NCBI GenBank assembly: GCA_010015745.1
Contig: ML978178.1
Location: forward strand, 62,001-126,000
DNA: 64,000 bases
Direction of reading: 5' to 3'
Origin: Setomelanomma holmii
Taxonomy: Eukaryota; Ascomycota; Dothideomycetes; Pleosporales; Phaeosphaeriaceae
In this document: positions 44,601 through 55,487 of the stretch, piece after piece
Layout of the letters: each line of letters starts with the position of its first letter
Position numbering within the stretch: position 1 is the first letter of the stretch
Notes under the pieces: model-generated
What the model was told of the DNA's origin: nothing
Seen by the model: only the letters and a program-made list of their open reading frames with translations
Database searches by the model: none
Translations under genes and position numbers: made by a program

Positions 44601-47600
44601 ATATCGTGTATTCGAGAACCAGGCGGAAGCTTTAGACGATATGAGTGTCCTACTTGTTCAATGACTTTGAAAGGACCTTGCCATTTGTCTGAGAGCTTTC
44701 GGCTAGGTCTCAGAGTAGCCAGGTTCTGGGCATCCAAGTATACCATGTCGCCGACTGTCCAGTCTATAGGGCGACGGTGCTTGTTAACAGCGCTTTGCAT
44801 TTGATTCTGTGCCTTCTCTAGATTACTTTTAGCTATTGTCTATGCTGCGTGCATTCTCTAAGTAATTGCTTTAGCGTCGCGAACGTTTAGTTTGTCTGGC
44901 GGTTTGACTAGGTTAGATCTGCTCTAGTCCCAGCTTTGTCTTGGTTCAGAGCCATATAGGATTTGATACGGAGACATGCTAATAGCTGAGTGCAGTAGAG
45001 CAATCTGAGCTCTATCTATCAAGGGCAGAAGAGAGCTCTAGTTGTCCTGGTAATAGGATACAAATAGACAGAGCCTCTGGTCGATATACTTGTTCATAAT
45101 CTCTGTCTAGCTATCGGTTTCCTTATAGTAGGCAGTGGAAAGTTTGACTTTCACACCTAGTATCTGACAGAACTCAGACCAGAAACTAGAAACAAACTGA
45201 GGGCTGCGGTCGGAGACGATGGTTTCTAGAGTGTGTCTGAATTGGTATACCTATTAGGTGAACAGCTCAGCTATACCGTGAGCGTCAATAGTCTTATAGC
45301 ATGGTATCAAAATAGCTTGCTTTGAGAGGCGATCTATAATAACCATAATCTGATCATATCTAGCTGCGTCCTAAGGGAACTCCTTGAAATTAATGCACAG
45401 GTGCTGCATAGGCTGATCTAGGATAGGTAACAGATGCAGTTCTCTAGAGATTCAGAGCTGTCTTAGATGCGCTTTGCGACAGGCGATGCAGTTTCAGACG
45501 TAGCGCTTGCACAAAGCCTCTATGCCTTTCTAGTAGTATTTGCAGGAAAGTAGTTAGTATGTCTTTATTGCGCTAGGGTGGGCGGATGATACTTGATCGT
45601 AGGCCTCTCGAATCAGACAGGTAATCAGGGGTGAGCTGGAGTCAATACACAGGCGATCAGCATACAGTAGGAGACCGTTATCCACCTAAAAGTTCTTCAG
45701 CATTTTAGTACGCTCAGTCTCAAAACCATCACGATTGGCTTGCAACAGCGAATCTATCAACTTNNNNNNNNNNNNNNNNNNNNNNNNNNNNNNNNNNNNN
45801 NNNNNNNNNNNNNNNNNNNNNNNNNNNNNNNNNNNNNNNNNNNNNNNNNNNNNNNNNNNNNNNNNNNNNNNNNNNNNNNNNNNNNNNNNNNNNNNNNNNN
45901 NNNNNNNNNNNNNNNNNNNNNNNNNNNNNNNNNNNNNNNNNNNNNNNNNNNNNNNNNNNNNNNNNNNNNNNNNNNNNNNNNNNNNNNNNNNNNNNNNNNN
46001 NNNNNNNNNNNNNNNNNNNNNNNNNNNNNNNNNNNNNNNNNNNNNNNNNNNNNNNNNNNNNNNNNNNNNNNNNNNNNNNNNNNNNNNNNNNNNNNNNNNN
46101 NNNNNNNNNNNNNNNNNNNNNNNNNNNNNNNNNNNNNNNNNNNNNNNNNNNNNNNNNNNNNNNNNNNNNNNNNNNNNNNNNNNNNNNNNNNNNNNNNNNN
46201 NNNNNNNNNNNNNNNNNNNNNNNNNNNNNNNNNNNNNNNNNNNNNNNNNNNNNNNNNNNNNNNNNNNNNNNNNNNNNNNNNNNNNNNNATAGGGTACTAT
46301 TTCTTTTTGAGCTCTTGCGACAGAACTCCTGCGACAACTCTATCAGATGCGTCTGTCTCTATTTTTGTAGGGCGGTCAGGATCGAAATAATATAACGTTA
46401 GAATGGCAAGGAGCGCAGCCTTAATTTTCCTGAAGGCTTCCTCACATTCTGAACTCCATTCGAAAGGGGTCTGAGGGCTCTGCAGTGCGCCGATTGGTTT
46501 AGCTAGTCTTGCGAACTCAGGCACAAATTGTCAATAGAAGCTAGCAAAGCTGAGAAAGGATTTCACACTAGTTATAGTAGTTGGCTGTTCCTAGTTGCGA
46601 AGGGCTTCGACCTTTTCAGGGTCTACCTTAACTCTAGTGTTTGTCAGAATATACCTAAGGTACTTAGTGTAAGTTATATAGAATTCAGTCTTCTTGATGT
46701 CCACTTGTAGGCCAGCTTTTTGCAGTCTTTTGAGGACTTTCTGGACGTAGATAGTGTGCTCCTAAGCGTTCTCAAAGTTAGATCAGGATGTTGTCTAGAT
46801 AGGCAATGCAGAAGTTGTCCAAGTACTTAATAAGAACGTTATTTATGTACCTCTAGAAGGTGGTAGGGCTATTGCACAGGCTAAATGGAAGAACCTTGCA
46901 TTTGTACAATCCGTAACGGGTCCTAAAGGTCGTTATCTCCTTAGAAGAAGAGTCTATCCTGATTTTGTTAGACGCAGCCTAAATGTCTAGCTTAGTAAAG
47001 ATCTTAGCCTTCGAAGGCCGTGCGAGGAGCTCGTCAATTCAGGGAATAGGATAGGTATTCTTGCGTGTTAAGGCGTTAAGCTTCCGGTAATCTACACAGA
47101 TGCGTAGGTCTCTGTTAGCCTTTCGGACGCAAAGGATAGGCGACGCAAAAGGGCTCTGACTGTGCTCGATATAGCCTTTCTTCAAGTTCTCCATCACGTA
47201 CTTCTTAGTAGCCTCAAGTTCCTCAAGGCTTTGCTTATACAGAGGACTGTAGCTGTTTGGCAGGGGCTCAATTAACACAATCTTATAGTCGTACAGTCAG
47301 TGGACGGGAAGCTGGTCAGCGGCGGTCTTGCTGAAGACATCCTGATACTGATAGTACTCAGATGGTAGTCAGTCTTGGATGAGTTGTCAGTTCTCAGGGT
47401 CATCCTTTGGCAAGTCCCTTCAATCAGTGATAAGACAGTTAATCTCATATATTGAGGTAGTGAAGAACTTATGTTGACTGCTTTTTAGATTAAAGTGGAA
47501 GGCGTTCGCTAATACGAGAGCAATAGTAGTACGATACACTTCTGGCTTAGTTCGGATAGGCTTTGTATCAGCTTTTGGTGGAGGAAGCTAATAAGCGCGG

Positions 47601-49428
47601 GGCAGTCAGAGTAGTCCTCAGATGCGATTTACTGTCAGGCTCTGCTGTTGACAGTAGTTGTCCTTTTCCTAAAGAGCGTCTCGACGGCGTACGTCTTGTT
47701 CGACCTCTTCTTGACGCATAGGCTGTTCTAGTTGCATCTCAATGACTTTGACTAGGTCGTAATTTAGTGGATAGCGTTCAGGCCATATGATCCGATTCTT
47801 GTCTGTATCTAGGTGTACTTTGAAGCGACGCATCCACTTGATACCAATGATGCAGTCCTGCGATCCTAGGTCTATGATCACAAAGGGGCAGTTCCTGATT
47901 GTGCGTCTGTCAAGCTTAAGGTGTAAGCGAATGTACTAGTGAACTGGGGTCTGAATCTGGTCAGAGAAACCCTTAACTATAATTTTGAAAGGAAGGTTAC
48001 AAATAGGCGCATGCAATGCTTGAGATAAAGATAAAGCAATAGAAGAGTTTAAAAACAAATAACCTTAGGCGCCAGTATCTATTAAGGAGTGTAATTAGAT
48101 ACTATATCCTTAGAAAGATAACATAGTAGAAATTCGGAAATTTTTGCCTCTAAGTAGTTTTGATAAATCAATGCGAGATAAGTCGTACTTGCTTAAGTTC
48201 TAGCCTAGGGCGGGGCTTTGTCCTAAGCGTCTCCGTTTCCCGTCTAGGATGTCTCTAAGTCTTGAAATTCGTTGTCTGATTCTGAATCAGGCTCAATCTC
48301 CTGCACCTTTAGACTAGGGCAATTACTAGCATAGTGGCTGGGTTGGTTACAGTTATAACAGTTCCCGCTGCTAGGCTGTGGTGCTAAGGTCTTGCTAGAT
48401 CGCTGAGAATCTGCAGGCTTTGCAAGTGGTTTGAAGACAGAGGGATTTCTAGAAGAGGTCTAGCTAGTCTTTAAAGAGGTTCTGATATGCCTCTGAACTG
48501 CTTCTAACGCAGATGCTGTAGCCTAAGGAGTTGCAATTTCCTCTATAATACAAAGTGGAGGGTTCCTCCTCTTAGAGTCGTATACAGTCAGGTGGGTGAC
48601 CATTTTCTTAAAGGAGTTGTTCTAGAGCGGCTTGAATCCTATATTTGGCGTCCGTAAAGACTGGGTAATCTTGTCCTATAGGAGAAAACTCCACTCTTCC
48701 TTGTTGATTCTGCCTCAAACAGCAGCTGAGACAAATCGAGCTTTAAAAGCAGGAAAGGTCTCGTTCTTTGCTATAATAAGATAGTAGAAGGCTGTCTGAT
48801 TCTCTGCCTCCTTGTTGCCAGAGATAAAGAAGGTAGTCAACAGAGCAATCATGTCTTCTGCTGTTTGGAACCGAAGGTGATCTGATTCCGCTAGGTATTG
48901 TGGTTCCAGGTACTTGCGTGTAGTACCTGAAGTGTGTCCCCATACAAGAGCTATGCAAGCGCGTTCACTTAGGTAGTAATCAGTGTTGATTTCTAATCAG
49001 TTTTAAATTGACGCTTGCTACTATTAAAACGTTAGTTCTTTGCTATTGCTTAGGCTTTCAATCTTAGGCGTACGTTCAGACAGCTTTCGGGTGGGGTACT
49101 CAGGTATCTCAGACAGGTATCGAGTACTGTAGTTGGCTGGCGATAGTTGAGATATAGTCAGGTGTGATTCAGTCGTAGGAAGAGTTAGGGCTTAGGGCCC
49201 TTGTGCCCGCATAGCCGCAAGTTCTGCTTCTAATCAGAGTACAGTGCTGCGTAATGCTGCATACGAGTCTGTTGTGTCTAGGTTGTCTTCTTCTGCGCCC
49301 TCGTCCTCTAACGCTTCTACAGAGGGCTTAGCCAGTTGTGGGGGTTAAAGGTTAGTCTCCGGCTCCGCCTAGAGTTAGGTAGAATGTCGTGTAGGGCCCG
49401 CAGGTCCTGAAGTTAGTTTAGCAGGCAT
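44601..49428 (-). pseudogene. Gypsy gag-pol remnant
   Basis: ATG at 49,428 starts MPAKLTSGPAG. The gag knuckle CYNCNQPSHYASNCP lies near 48,315-48,360. The protease active site DTGA is at about 48,070-48,080, followed by a TAG where Gln is expected, in another frame than gag. Reverse transcriptase shows SPFASPILCVRKANRDLRICVDY (47,130-47,200) and YLDNILI near 46,795, where YxDD is expected; a 1-nt frameshift follows near 46,780. RNase H carries IETDASDRVVAGVLSQ (46,320-46,370). Integrase shows the H..H..C..C finger (HPSAIKTY, CKRYV, NCIACRKAH), INF where the first catalytic Asp is usual, VSDRSPQF and a late Glu in TEIMN. The C-terminus reads WTVGDMVYLDAQNL and breaks at RIHDI. Not translatable. 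Confidence 0.87.
45764..46288. other. Assembly gap (525 N)
   Basis: A run of N inside the gypsy pol region. The flanks are RNase H on the right and pre-integrase sequence on the left, so the missing piece is probably the RNase H to integrase linker. Any frame drawn across it is an artefact. Confidence 0.99.
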
Positions 49429-49726
49429 TAGCAGTTACTTCTAATCCTGCTAGGTTTTTAGTAGTCTCATAGTCTCTACCTAGCACTCTGCGCGTCTTTT
49501 TCTGAAGGCAATCCTGTTCGCATCTAACAGGAAGTTCCAAACCTAAAGGCTTCAGTCAACAGGAGGTCACTAGGATCCTATCTGTACTGAGTGATTCGAT
49601 ATAACAGTGTACAAGGCCAACCTGAATCGAATTGGTGGTGTCTCAGGACTTAGACGTAATCTATCAAACAAATGTTGCGATATTTTAAAGAGGCTGTCAC
49701 TAGCAGTGGTGAGTTTTTCTGTATAA

Positions 49727-50077
49727 TGTAACGACGCAGGTAAGACAAGAGATCTGTATGTGGGCTGAACTCACTCAGAGGCATGTGGGAGTGCGTAGGA
49801 GCAGGAGCCAGGATACAATTGCTACCTATAGGTCTTGTACGAAAGGATACAGAAAAACTACCAAATGATGATCGCAGGCAAACAGTCTCTATATACCTAA
49901 GTGGCCGGAAGCTCACAGTAGCACAAGGAGTCTGATAGTCATCTGATGTAGCACACGGAGTCCAACCTTGTTTCGCATGGTAGCACAAACCCACCCGAGC
50001 CTCCGATACTGATCCGATACTCTCCCGTTGTACCTAGAAGCTGCAATGGAACGAGGTGCCGATGTGACCTCGTTACA
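49727..50077 (-). repeat. 5' LTR of the gypsy element (351 bp)
   Basis: On the minus strand it starts TGTAACGAGGTC and ends TGCGTCGTTACA, so it has TG...CA ends with the 7-bp inverted match TGTAACG/CGTTACA. A TATATAG promoter-like motif lies near 49,890-49,896 (minus). The internal side should hold the primer-binding site, but I see no clear TGG start there. The partner LTR is absent from the window. Confidence 0.7.
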
Positions 50078-50089
50078 ATATTCGCTAAG

Positions 50090-50240
50090 TCCTAAGACAT
50101 CACCAGTCCAAGGACATTACCAGTCCTAGGACACTAGCATTCTAAGATGTTATTAGTGTTATTTCTAGACATAACTAGTCCTAGGACAGCATTAGCCCTA
50201 AGACAGCGTTAGTCCCGAGACAGTAGTAGTTCTAAGACTT
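50090..50240. repeat. Degenerate 17-bp minisatellite
   Basis: About eight units of a 17-bp motif near TCCTAGGACAGCATTAG; five or six are exactly 17 bp long and differ mainly at C/T and G/A positions. It starts 13 bp from the gypsy LTR. The period equals that found inside the Fot1-type inverted ends further right. Confidence 0.75.
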
Positions 50241-51361
50241 TAAATTATTGCTCGTGCTGCTAAAAGTATTTATTCTTGCAATTCTAAGCGCGTGTAGCAT
50301 ACTCGGCATTGTAACTTAGCAGCTAACTATAGCGGCTTAGAACAATAGTTTCTTAGGATTAAAGAGGTCTAGAGACTAGGGGAAAGATAATAAGTTAGTT
50401 AGCTAATTAATAGAGGCTGTCTAAATAAGCAAGTGTATACTATTCTCTTACACAAGTATATCTTACAGAATGTGCAGCACCTCCCTCGGCGCGATACTAT
50501 TCATATCCACTGTAGGTCAGAACTTGCTAGCGCGCTTTAGATCTAGTAAAAATCAAATAGCCTTAACGTTAGTAAGGAGGTAGTTTAGCCTCTAGTAAAG
50601 CCACGATAACAGATAGTATAAAAATAGAAAGAGTCCGAAAATAGAGGGAAACTAATGAAACGAGTCTATATCGAAAGGAGACCAGATCATAGCTGGTCTA
50701 TTCTTAGTTTATTACAGAGCTGTGATAGCAATAAAGCTATAACGTGTCTATTATTAAGATAATGTACCCTCGGATAAGTGTCGACTTTCACTAAGGACGC
50801 GGCCTCGCTAAGAAACCATAGACGACGCGAGATAGCAACACCTCTTTCCTTTATGTTACGGAACGCTCGCTTTGAATCTTGCTATCAAGTCAGCTACCCC
50901 AGGGTAGGTCATGCTGTCGATCCTTTTATCAACGGCGATCATCGCGCTTTTGACCATACTCCCCTGTTTACTTATGACTTTGCAAGTTTCTCTCACATCC
51001 AGTAGCCTAGGGAGAAGGCGCGATCGGAAAAGCATTTCTCTAATTAGGCTTTAAAATCCGAGTCTCACAGCCACCTAGCTTGTTCTATTTTTAACTTACG
51101 TTGTCCATTGTTGCCTTTACCCCGCGAGACTGTCACCTAGTATGACTGCATATGATGGGCATGAGCAAACTCTCTCTCCCTCCCTCAACTACTGCTTTCC
51201 AGTTCGTCCTTCTAAAGTTGCAAGTTCACTTTTATTACAATATTTGCGCACATTAGTAATTATCCCACCTGCCCTTCGACTTGCATTCTCCCAACCCATC
51301 CATTCAGCCTGCTCGACAGCTTCACACGATGTCGGTGGCAGCTCTACCAACGAATTTTAGG
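50241..51361. other. AT-rich eroded region
   Basis: Up to about 50,780 the sequence is TA-rich with short unrelated frames, as expected of heavily RIP-mutated repeats. From about 50,780 to 51,361 composition returns toward that of host genes, but no gene can be defended. A TTTTAG acceptor-like site ends at 51,361, just before the gene relic. Confidence 0.5.
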
Positions 51362-51617
51362 CAAGCTGAACAACGTGGCCGCTCTTGATCGTGCCACAAA
51401 CTCGGAGTCAGCACTACAAGGATTAGCGGATCAGCCTCCGCAGGCGGTTCTAGTCACTGATGGTGGCATCGCACAGCATCATGCTGTTTATGCGAAACTC
51501 CTTGACTATTTTTGCGGTGATGATAGACTCGTTCTCATGGGCAACTTCAGCTCATTGACTAAACCTAAGGATTTGAATAAGCTAACGAGTTGCGGTGTTC
51601 AGCATCGCAAGATCTAA
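51362..51617 (+). pseudogene. Relic of a host gene (about 80 codons)
   Basis: After an ATTTTAG acceptor-like site the frame reads GKLNNVAALDRATNSESALQ, then GLADQPPQAVLVTDGGIAQHH, then LLDYFCGDDRLVLMGNFSSL and TKPKDLNK, before losing character and stopping at 51,617. The VLVTDGG and RLVLMGNFSS strands with KPKDLN look like a Rossmann-like or class-I-amidotransferase-like fungal protein of unknown function, in which the glycine-rich turn is normal. No start and no C-terminus are present, so it is a fragment. It sits just downstream of the recombinase gene on the opposite strand, so it might be captured cargo or a broken insertion-site gene. Confidence 0.5.
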
Positions 51618-51791
51618 GTCATTGCTCATCGTGAAGGCAATAGGGACCTGGATCTGACTAGACATGTTCAAACACAGCATCAGGAAGATGTCGCCGCTCT
51701 CAATATGCAGGCGTCCACCCGCACCCAAGTCGCGTGTCGTCGACTCTAGTTGGTACTGACTGACTTTTCGAATTCGAATGCACGCATCGAT

Positions 51792-54234
51792 TCAGGTAGC
51801 ACTGAACGAGACGGTACCATGGATGTCATGAGCATGTCGTTGTAAGTGCATCTTGCTTTCTAGGACCACCTGACAAAGCTCGCACCCAAGGGACTCTCCT
51901 TCCTTGATGTGTTGCAAGTGCTTCCGCTTGAAATGTTTGCTGAGATCGCCTGAGGTATGAAATGAGTATGTGCGCGCGTCCGTCGGCAGAGTCTTATTGC
52001 CAGGCAAACGAAACATATCCTTGGCCTCGTCTCCTTGTATACTGACACCTTGGCAGCTTCCAGTGCTTCTGATTTGTACTCTGATCGGTTCTTAGCTGGC
52101 GGGGATGGTTTTTCTTTTCCTTGCTTTATTCGAGTAGGGTTCATCCCGCCCTCTTCAAGGCGGCAGTATAACATGACGGCACGAATAGCCCTGTTACGCC
52201 TGCACAACTCCCCCGCTATAGTGGTTCCTGGTTGAGATAAGACGGAGTCGGCTAGCTCTTCTTGAGCCGTGAGCATAGCAAGGTGAACCAGCTCTAGATC
52301 GTCCTTGATTTCTCCGCCAGCAAGCTGCCACTCGACATCACGCACGGGCTGTTCGAATTCCCAGCGTTCCTTGACGGCCTGAAGAAGAGCATCCCGTCGA
52401 CGCTGCCTCTCCTGGTTGATCTTGGAGGCAAGCGCTTTATACTTGGGATGTTTTGTTGCATTAGGAATGGTACGTTTAAGTTGCTCTCGTTGTTTGAGCA
52501 GGGAACGAACGGAAGGGTCATTGTTTACGGAGGCAGATTGTTCTGGTGTGAGTCGTCGTGGCCGACGATGATCAATAGAACGGCTCATGGTACAAGCCGC
52601 TCGCATGAGAGCTGTCTGGGGCTGGATGCCTCGCACGACAGCCTGCGTGTCAACCGTGATCCGCCGTGAGAGGTAGTGCCTCAAGAATGTCGTTATGCTG
52701 GCGTGCCCCATTATCAGGTTCTGCATGGCGTCACTGACGTTGCCTACGCAATACGTTAGTTCTGTATCCTGTATCCTAACCTTGCATAAGACAGATTGCA
52801 GGGCTTACCATTCTCATTAAAGGCTTTCCCTCCAGCATATCTTAGCGAATAAGGACGAGTGACTTGAGCAAACCCCGTAATCTCACCCAGCGTCCGAATC
52901 CACGGCAGCAAGGTGGAGTAGGAAAGAGGCTCGTCGGGAGATATGTCCCAACCATGCAAAGTCCGTACCGCTTTTCGAAACACAGGAATATTGTCTAATG
53001 ACTGATTCAGGTGTAGTCGTAGCTCGTCGCGGCCGGGCGGAATCGTTAGCCTGCTTAGTTCCTCTGCGGATACTAGATTGTAGGCTGCAAACGCCCGGTC
53101 GCAGAAGAGTAGGCCAAGGAGGAAGACGTGCGGACTGAAGGAGAGCGTCTCGTCGTACATGATTTCATGGAGAGGGAAGGTATTCCTTAGAGAAAAGTCA
53201 GCAAATCGTATGAATATAGCAGTCAGAAAGAGTGATCGCGTACTGGTCTTTGATACCAAGAAACTGCTTTGTGAATTCGAAGGTGAATTCTAGCATGACT
53301 CGATGAGGGCCACCCTCGGGATCCTGTAGCAGCGTAACCTGTATGTGCCGATAGCAGAGACTGAGAAGAGCACTGGGGCGATTCGCCGTAAACCCACCCA
53401 ATTGTAGATAGAGTTGGGCTTGTATCCTGTAGCGTCCATGGGGATATCTCTTTTCGGTCGTCATCAAATTCGTTTGCAGCACCTTGGCTAGATCCTCAAC
53501 ATACATGCAGGCTTTATCTCGACCTATCTTCTTGAGACTATGCTTCTTTGCCAGCTTCCTTAGCACCTAATGATTGTGTCAGATTTGAATACCCATGTGC
53601 AACTATAACTAGATAGCCTGCTCTTCATACCTTGTGCATGCTCCGACTCGTCTTCGCATCGAGTTTTTCAGCAGTTGCTCTTTCATACACTAGGCCGGAG
53701 ACCTTCCAGTATGTCCTGAGGGAGCTGGCGAACTTAGTTCCTCGGCGTCTCCTGCCGCATTTTCCCCAGCGCTCGTTAAGTAACCAGTCGAAAAAGATGT
53801 ATAGAGACGGGAGACACACGGTTGCGTAATCACGGAAGTGGAAGTAGTCTTTCTTAAGGTACGTCCAGCATCTATGCTGGGGTTAGTCTATACGTTCTAG
53901 CACAAGCTATAAGAAAATGAGAGACCTACTCATTCCACTGCTCTTCCATACGATCGATCAGGCGAGTAGTGCCGTCTGAATAATCTTGTGCAGTGTACTT
54001 ATGTTCATCAAAGATCTCCAGCTATTGAACATAGTACTCAGGTGAATGAGCCTCCGTAGGCAAGAACCATGCTAGATCCTCGTTGTCACCACCGTCTAGT
54101 GCACCGACGAATGTCACATCCGAATCTGAGTCCCCACTATCGTCTACAGGCCCGGTATAATCACTCTCCTCAGAGCAAGTTCCGGTTTCGAACAAGCGAC
54201 CGGAGGGACTCTTGACCGAAAAAAGATTTCGCAT
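51792..54234 (-). pseudogene. DUF3435 tyrosine recombinase (Starship captain-like), five exons, broken
   Basis: Exons (minus) 54234-53930, 53871-53631, 53566-53244, 53185-52809 and 52743-51792; the introns of 58, 64, 58 and 65 bp all fit in phase. The N-terminus is acidic. Recombinase boxes: the first Arg in TANRPSALLSL, the second Arg in YSLRYAGGKAF, His in IMGHASI and the candidate nucleophile Tyr in LRHYLSRR, the last three brought together by the fourth splice. The C-terminal C2H2-like finger (CELCQ...H...H) is typical of the family. Two lesions: TAG where Gln is expected (EYYVQ-stop-LEIFDEHKY) in exon 1, and loss of one G in CTGGCAATAAG near 52,002, after which CFVCL is out of frame with GNKTLPTD. 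Family members cut and join DNA without a DDE nuclease and mobilise very large Starship elements; here the protein is probably inactive. Confidence 0.85.
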
Positions 54235-55221
54235 GTCGCCGCCGTTCGTCGAGAGGTAGAGTGATCAGAGTTAGAGTGTCTAGAGGTAGGGCGTGTGATA
54301 GTGAGAAGAGGTGCTGAGACGTCTGACTGGAATGACGATGCAGACAGCATATAGGCTCTATAAGAGGAAGAGAAAGGTGGCGGTTCTTTTGTTGAGATGC
54401 TGCAGGAAGGCGAGGAAGAAGCCTTAAGTACTCCGCTAGCCAGCTGACCGTAGTTTGTGTCAGCATCACGAGTGGTAGGAATAGGTGAAAAGCAACCTTG
54501 CAGGCTTGCAGCCGCATTTCCAGCCATCACGGCTGACCCACTCTGTTGCCTCTCACACTAACATTGTACTTCAATGTTACCCTACTGTTCAGGTATTGCA
54601 CGGCCAGTTTCATAACTAGACTTATTCAGGATGCACGTCAATGTTGTTCACGAGCTCCGGGGGGTAATTAAGCGAAATCTATAGTAGTAAGCTCGAGGCT
54701 CTTGATACATACGCTAGCCGAAGCAGGAAACCCGTAAAGCACGTACGCTCCAGCCCCTGTCAGCTAGGCTAGAGAGGTTTTGTAGCAAGTTAGCATCAAA
54801 AATTAGCGTTATAAACTGCTAGATTGGCTACACAATCGCCGTCGGATAGTTTAAGTAAGTTATCGCGTCTCTACTATATAGAATGTAGAAAATAGTAGAG
54901 TCTTAGTAGAGTAACTAACTTACTTGTATAACTAACTCGCTTATTAAGTACGTTATAAAAGTAAGTATTAAACTAAAAGATTTAATTCTCTAACTTAGAG
55001 TAGTCTCTATAATAGAAGTCTAGTTCAATTACGATATTTGTAGACCTATAGATAGCTTTCTTAGAAGTATTTATTAAAGTGTCACTTATCTTAAGAGTAT
55101 TTAGAGTGTAAAGATCTATATAGTTTAGACTATATTAGACTTAATAGTTAGTTATTAAGAATAGAGTAAGAGACTTAATAAATAGAGTTAGAGTTTAATA
55201 CTAAGATAGTACAAGAGTATG
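54235..55221. other. Recombinase upstream region, then RIP-eroded DNA
   Basis: 54,235-54,560 is coding-like in composition; an ATG at 54,527 opens a Ser/Thr-rich frame on the minus strand that runs into the recombinase gene in another phase, so an extra 5' exon is possible. From about 54,780 the sequence is extremely TA-rich, with TAGTAGAGTC and TAACTTAC motifs resembling the eroded Fot1-type ends seen at 55,260 and 60,030. Confidence 0.5.
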
Positions 55222-55293
55222 ACGTACTCTATAAGTAAGTTAGATATATAGATAAGTTAGATACTCTACTAAGTTTCTACTTAAATCTACTAC

Positions 55294-55487
55294 TGTGGGA
55301 ATCGTCACAGCATAGCTGGGGATTGGCTTCAGCTGCGGACAGCCAATTGGGCCTAGCGCTGTTTCAGAGAGGTATCACAATCTCGACGCAAGCGACGATA
55401 GACAAGAAGGACGACCCACAATGAACAATCGTTAGAGTACCCTTTTCGTTTCCTTTCAGCACTGGTGCTATAGAGCCTATCCAACAG
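55294..55487. repeat. GC-richer insert in element A, possible solo LTR
   Basis: It starts TGTGGGAATC and ends TATCCAACA inside TA-rich eroded DNA; an inner CCCACA at 55,415-55,420 also pairs with the TGTGGG start. It separates A's inverted end from A's transposase relic. The TG...CA ends suggest an LTR, but I find no target duplication. Confidence 0.4.

Larger units (their letters stand above)
44601..50077 (-). mobile_element. Ty3/gypsy LTR retrotransposon, minus orientation, one LTR lost
   Basis: Read on the minus strand: LTR (50,077-49,727), gag with a CCHC knuckle, protease, reverse transcriptase, RNase H, then integrase with its C-terminal SH3-like part. Reverse transcriptase and RNase H before integrase is the gypsy order. 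The downstream LTR expected left of 44,601 is missing; the pol frame is cut within the integrase C-terminus. An assembly gap of 525 N lies in the RNase H to integrase stretch. Stops of the C:G to T:A type occur throughout, and there are frame changes, so the copy is dead. Confidence 0.88.

Noticed and set aside
45729..46390. Frames of about 185-216 codons across the N run
   Set aside because: They consist almost entirely of unknown bases in an assembly gap.
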